Source: Myxococcota bacterium (lineage in GTDB: Bacteria; Myxococcota; XYA12-FULL-58-9; JALHOP01). Taken from it: a stretch of DNA of 64,000 nt. How positions within the stretch are numbered: position 1 is the stretch's first letter; each line of letters starts with the position of its first letter. Under the pieces are notes generated by a model that was not told the origin of the DNA, made no database searches, and saw only the letters and a program-made list of their open reading frames with translations. This document shows positions 61,469 through 64,000 of this stretch, piece by piece. The translations under genes were made by a program, and so were the position numbers. The stretch is taken from contig JALHOP010000004.1 of assembly GCA_022842935.1 (NCBI GenBank), forward strand, positions 372,001-436,000, read 5' to 3'.

Positions 61469-63387
61469 TGACCCCCGAACTCGAAGCGATCCTTGCAAGC
61501 CTCAGTCCAATCCAGAAGGAGGCGGCGGTATGGGGGGATGATTCGGTACTTGTGCTTGCGGGACCCGGATCTGGCAAGACGCGCGTCCTCACCTCTAGGA
61601 TTGCTAAAATCCTCGACGACAGCCGCGGCAAGAACTTCCGCATTCTCGCGCTGACCTTCACGACCAAGGCAGCAGCAGAAATGCGAGAGCGCGTTGAGTT
61701 ACTCGTGCCGGGGTTGACCGAGCGTGCCTTCATGGGAACCTTTCATGCGTTCTGCACGCAGATGCTTCGCCAGCACGGCTCGCACCTCGGAATGTCTCCC
61801 GACTTCGCCATCTTTGATCAGGATGCCGATCGGGAGGCGCTGCTGAGCGATGCTCTTGCAGTCGCAGCGAAGACGGAAGCAGTTGACCCAGACGATGTTC
61901 GCTGGCTCAAAACGATCGATCAGTTAAAATCGCGCCTTGTCGTACCAGAAAAAGCGGCCTCTCAATTTCGAGACGCGCGGAGTGGCGAAGCCATCGCGCG
62001 CGTCTATCAAATTTATGAGCAAGCCTTAACTGAACGCAATTCGATCGACTTCAACGGTCTGATCCTTGGCGCCTGTCGACTTCTGCGAGACGTTCCCGGG
62101 GTGGCGGAACGGACCAGACGGACATACCCGTATTGGCTGATAGACGAGTTTCAAGATACAACACCAGCGCAGTATCGCCTCATCCAGCTCGCCGCTGGCG
62201 ACGGGTTCAAAAACCTATTCGCCGTGGCAGACGATGACCAGATCATCTACCAGTGGGCGGGGGCAAGTTATCGGCAAATAGAAAAGATGCGTGCCGATTT
62301 CCGGCCCGAGTTGATTCAGCTCGTAGAAAACCACCGGTGCCCGCCAGAGATCGTCGGCGCAGCCAACCTTCTCGTAGCCCACAACACCTTTCGTACGCCG
62401 GGAAAGAAGCCCCTTGTGGCAGCTAAAGCTGCGATGCCGAAATCGATCAGTCTGCGCCTCTTCGAGTCAGATAGTGCGGAAAGCGAGGGTTTGGCGACTG
62501 AGATATCCGAAAGCGAGCCGTCGATATGGGGAAAAACCGCCGTCCTCGCTCGTACCCGGTCGCTCCTCGTTCCCATTCAGCAGGCGTTGCAGTCGAAGGG
62601 AGTCAAGGCGGTAATCGCGCAGCGGCGAGACCGTTTCATTTCGCCGCAATTCACCTGGCTGCAGGCCTGCCTGGACCAAGCCCTGCGGCCCACGGACATT
62701 CGCGTCTTCAAAGTGCTAGTAGACGCGGCCAATCGTGTCGCCGGGCAGGACTTAGACCCCGCGATCCTAGCCGCCGAGGCAGAGGCTGCAGGATTGTCGA
62801 ATGTCGAGCATTGGGGAAAAACAAGCGTCGCCCTGAACAATGCCATTGGATCGAAGCTCGGTGCCTTCGCTGTTCGTCTGGCACAATCCCGCACAGCGTG
62901 GCGGCAGGTCGTCAGAGAAGCCATCCCCGTACTCGTCGATTCAGCGACCAGCGCTGAGGGCGTTGTCAGCGATGCGGCAGACGATAAGGCTGCGTGGGAC
63001 ATATGCGTGAAGGAGATCCGGGCTGAAAAAGGTGCCGATATTGATCTGGACGAGCTGATTCAAGGACTGGCGCTGCGCTCCAAAGAACCACCGCGTGATC
63101 CCTCGACCGTTACCCTCCTGACGGTTCATGCCTCGAAGGGACTGGAATTCGATATCGTCTATGTTGCGGGACTCGCTGAATCCGTCATGCCGTCGTGGCA
63201 GAGCGTCAACAAAGGTGGCGCGTCCCCAGAAATGGAAGAAGAACGCCGCAATTGTTTCGTTGCAATAACACGGACTCGGGAGCGCTTAATTTTGTCCCGA
63301 GCAGCAAACTATCGGGGTTGGTCGAAAGGCCCCTCGCGCTTCCTTTCGGAAATGGGCTTTTCTGGAGAGATTGAACCTCTATTATAG
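61468..63387 (+). CDS. gajB: Gabija GajB-like UvrD/Rep-type helicase
   Basis: A 639-residue SF1A helicase. The ATG at 61468 overlaps the GajA stop (TAATG), with AAAGGAGG upstream. Motifs are Q region LSPIQKEAA, Walker A AGPGSGKT (31-38), LTFTTKAAAEMRERVE, the DE box DEFQDTTPAQYRL, VADDDQIIYQWAGAS, HRCPPEIVGAAN, LTVHASKGLEFDIVYVAG and ITRTRERLILSRA. In Gabija GajB senses DNA ends and relieves GajA inhibition. GajB is usually near 500 aa; this longer one keeps full 2A/2B-type domains and may be an active helicase. Confidence 0.85.
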   Translation: MTPELEAILASLSPIQKEAAVWGDDSVLVLAGPGSGKTRVLTSRIAKILDDSRGKNFRILALTFTTKAAAEMRERVELLVPGLTERAFMGTFHAFCTQMLRQHGSHLGMSPDFAIFDQDADREALLSDALAVAAKTEAVDPDDVRWLKTIDQLKSRLVVPEKAASQFRDARSGEAIARVYQIYEQALTERNSIDFNGLILGACRLLRDVPGVAERTRRTYPYWLIDEFQDTTPAQYRLIQLAAGDGFKNLFAVADDDQIIYQWAGASYRQIEKMRADFRPELIQLVENHRCPPEIVGAANLLVAHNTFRTPGKKPLVAAKAAMPKSISLRLFESDSAESEGLATEISESEPSIWGKTAVLARTRSLLVPIQQALQSKGVKAVIAQRRDRFISPQFTWLQACLDQALRPTDIRVFKVLVDAANRVAGQDLDPAILAAEAEAAGLSNVEHWGKTSVALNNAIGSKLGAFAVRLAQSRTAWRQVVREAIPVLVDSATSAEGVVSDAADDKAAWDICVKEIRAEKGADIDLDELIQGLALRSKEPPRDPSTVTLLTVHASKGLEFDIVYVAGLAESVMPSWQSVNKGGASPEMEEERRNCFVAITRTRERLILSRAANYRGWSKGPSRFLSEMGFSGEIEPLL

Positions 63388-63476
63388 GACCGCTTTGCTC
63401 CCCTCCACATCACGGAACCGGGTCTACGCGGTCAGCGTCGTTCTCGCAAGATAGCGTAGTGGCTGGGAGAATAGAG

Positions 63477-63662
63477 ATGTCAGTGCGTGATTTACAAGTA
63501 AAAGAAAGTTGGCGTGTTAACCAACTTCTAAGTCGCTTGGTAAATCGGCTCGGGTCGTCGGAAATGGCAGGCGTACGATTGCGGGAGTGGATCACAAACG
63601 TCGTCCTTGGCGAAATCGAGGGTCCGACCGCAACGCGGGCGGCGTGGGGTGACGAGCGGTAA
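63477..63662 (+). CDS. Small unknown protein upstream of HNH gene (61 aa)
   Basis: Starts at ATG 63477 with GGGAGA six bases upstream (MSVRDLQVKESWRVNQLLSR). It is a helical, charged polypeptide with LREWITNVVLGEIEGP. The stop overlaps the next gene start (TAATG, 63660-63664), which supports translation. No family recognised; it could be a regulator or a small partner of the endonuclease. A GTG at 63459 would add six residues. It is separated from the helicase by about 90 bases. Confidence 0.55.
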   Translation: MSVRDLQVKESWRVNQLLSRLVNRLGSSEMAGVRLREWITNVVLGEIEGPTATRAAWGDER

Positions 63663-64000
63663 TGGTTAAGCTATTCGTCGGCATGACCGATAAAGACTGG
63701 TATGATTACCTCTCCCACCAGCCAGAAATCGAGGAAGTTAATTTTTGGCAGCCGAGCGGACGCACCAAATTCCGCGCGCTTCGCCCCGGTGAGCTCTTCC
63801 TGTTTAAACTGCACAGTCCCAACAATTTCATTGTCGGCGGGGGAATATTTGCCCACGCCTCGCTCGCACCCACATCGCTGGCTTGGGAGGCTTTTGGCGA
63901 GTCGAACGGTGCGAGCTCCCTGCGGCAGATGCGTGAGCGCGTTGCTCGTTACCGGCGTGAGCCTTTCGATCCGCGAGCCGATCCCCAAATTGGTTGCCGA
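63662..64000 (+). CDS. Putative restriction endonuclease N-terminal domain (HNH family), partial
   Basis: The first 113 residues of a gene cut by the window end. MVKLFVGMTDKDWYDYLSHQ, EVNFWQPSGRTKFRALRPGE, LFLFKLHSPNNFIVGGGIFA and LAWEAFGESNGASSLRQMRE match the N-terminal domain of HNH-type putative restriction endonucleases (an EVE/SRA-like base-sensing fold precedes the HNH nuclease). The HNH part is beyond the edge and is not seen. It overlaps the 61-aa ORF by TAATG, so it belongs to the same unit. This type may restrict modified DNA. Confidence 0.82.
   Translation, partial: MVKLFVGMTDKDWYDYLSHQPEIEEVNFWQPSGRTKFRALRPGELFLFKLHSPNNFIVGGGIFAHASLAPTSLAWEAFGESNGASSLRQMRERVARYRREPFDPRADPQIGCR

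Overview
The window is GC-rich, densely coded chromosome that looks like a member of the Myxococcota (Polyangia-like delta-proteobacteria). The reasons are the many small and giant lipoproteins, a MopE-type Cys/Asp motif, AgmX/PglI-type repeats, FecR/FlgT-like envelope proteins, and frequent GTG/TTG starts with ATGA-type overlaps. Species cannot be named from the sequence alone. No rRNA, CRISPR array or insertion sequence was found. There is one tRNA, tRNA-Val(CAC).

Region 1 (1-30.5 kb) is core and envelope chromosome. It starts with a cell-wall block on the minus strand: a lipoprotein alpha-2-macroglobulin with an intact thioester, a secreted SUMF1-type protein, and penicillin-binding protein 1C. 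It continues with a ferritin-like DUF2383 protein, an SDR lacking its catalytic tyrosine that overlaps signal peptidase I, LepA, a ribbon-helix-helix gene, a SPOR protein coupled to ArgS, a YheT-like hydrolase, a glycogen synthase, two unknown divergent genes, tRNA-Val, and a three-gene LPP20/FlgT-like/FecR cluster.

Region 2 (31-48.4 kb) holds a full set of genes for reductive pyrimidine catabolism. PreT and PreA (dihydropyrimidine dehydrogenase), dihydropyrimidinase, beta-ureidopropionase, a class III aminotransferase, methylmalonate-semialdehyde dehydrogenase and an NCS1 nucleobase transporter together could take uracil and thymine to beta-alanine/beta-aminoisobutyrate and on to acetyl-CoA and propionyl-CoA. 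Large lipoproteins (Kelch/Ig-like, fasciclin, VWA) are interleaved with these genes.

Region 3 (48.5-55.4 kb) is accessory chromosome: calcium-loop and hypothetical proteins, a YpfJ-type zinc metallopeptidase, acetyltransferases including a close AAC(3)-I aminoglycoside acetyltransferase relative, a VOC protein, and an unknown two-gene unit whose larger protein ends in a KPVIYIYP-type domain.

Region 4 (55.5-64 kb, cut by the window end) is a probable acquired defence island. It opens with an AT-rich, repeat-bearing non-coding stretch. A serine recombinase, an N6-adenine methyltransferase and a BsuBI/PstI-type restriction endonuclease follow, each overlapping the next by four bases. Then come a Gabija-like pair (OLD-family ATPase/TOPRIM nuclease and UvrD-like helicase, overlapping TAATG) and a tiny ORF overlapping the start of an HNH-type putative restriction endonuclease. 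All genes on this side read rightward, whereas the flanking chromosome next to it reads leftward.
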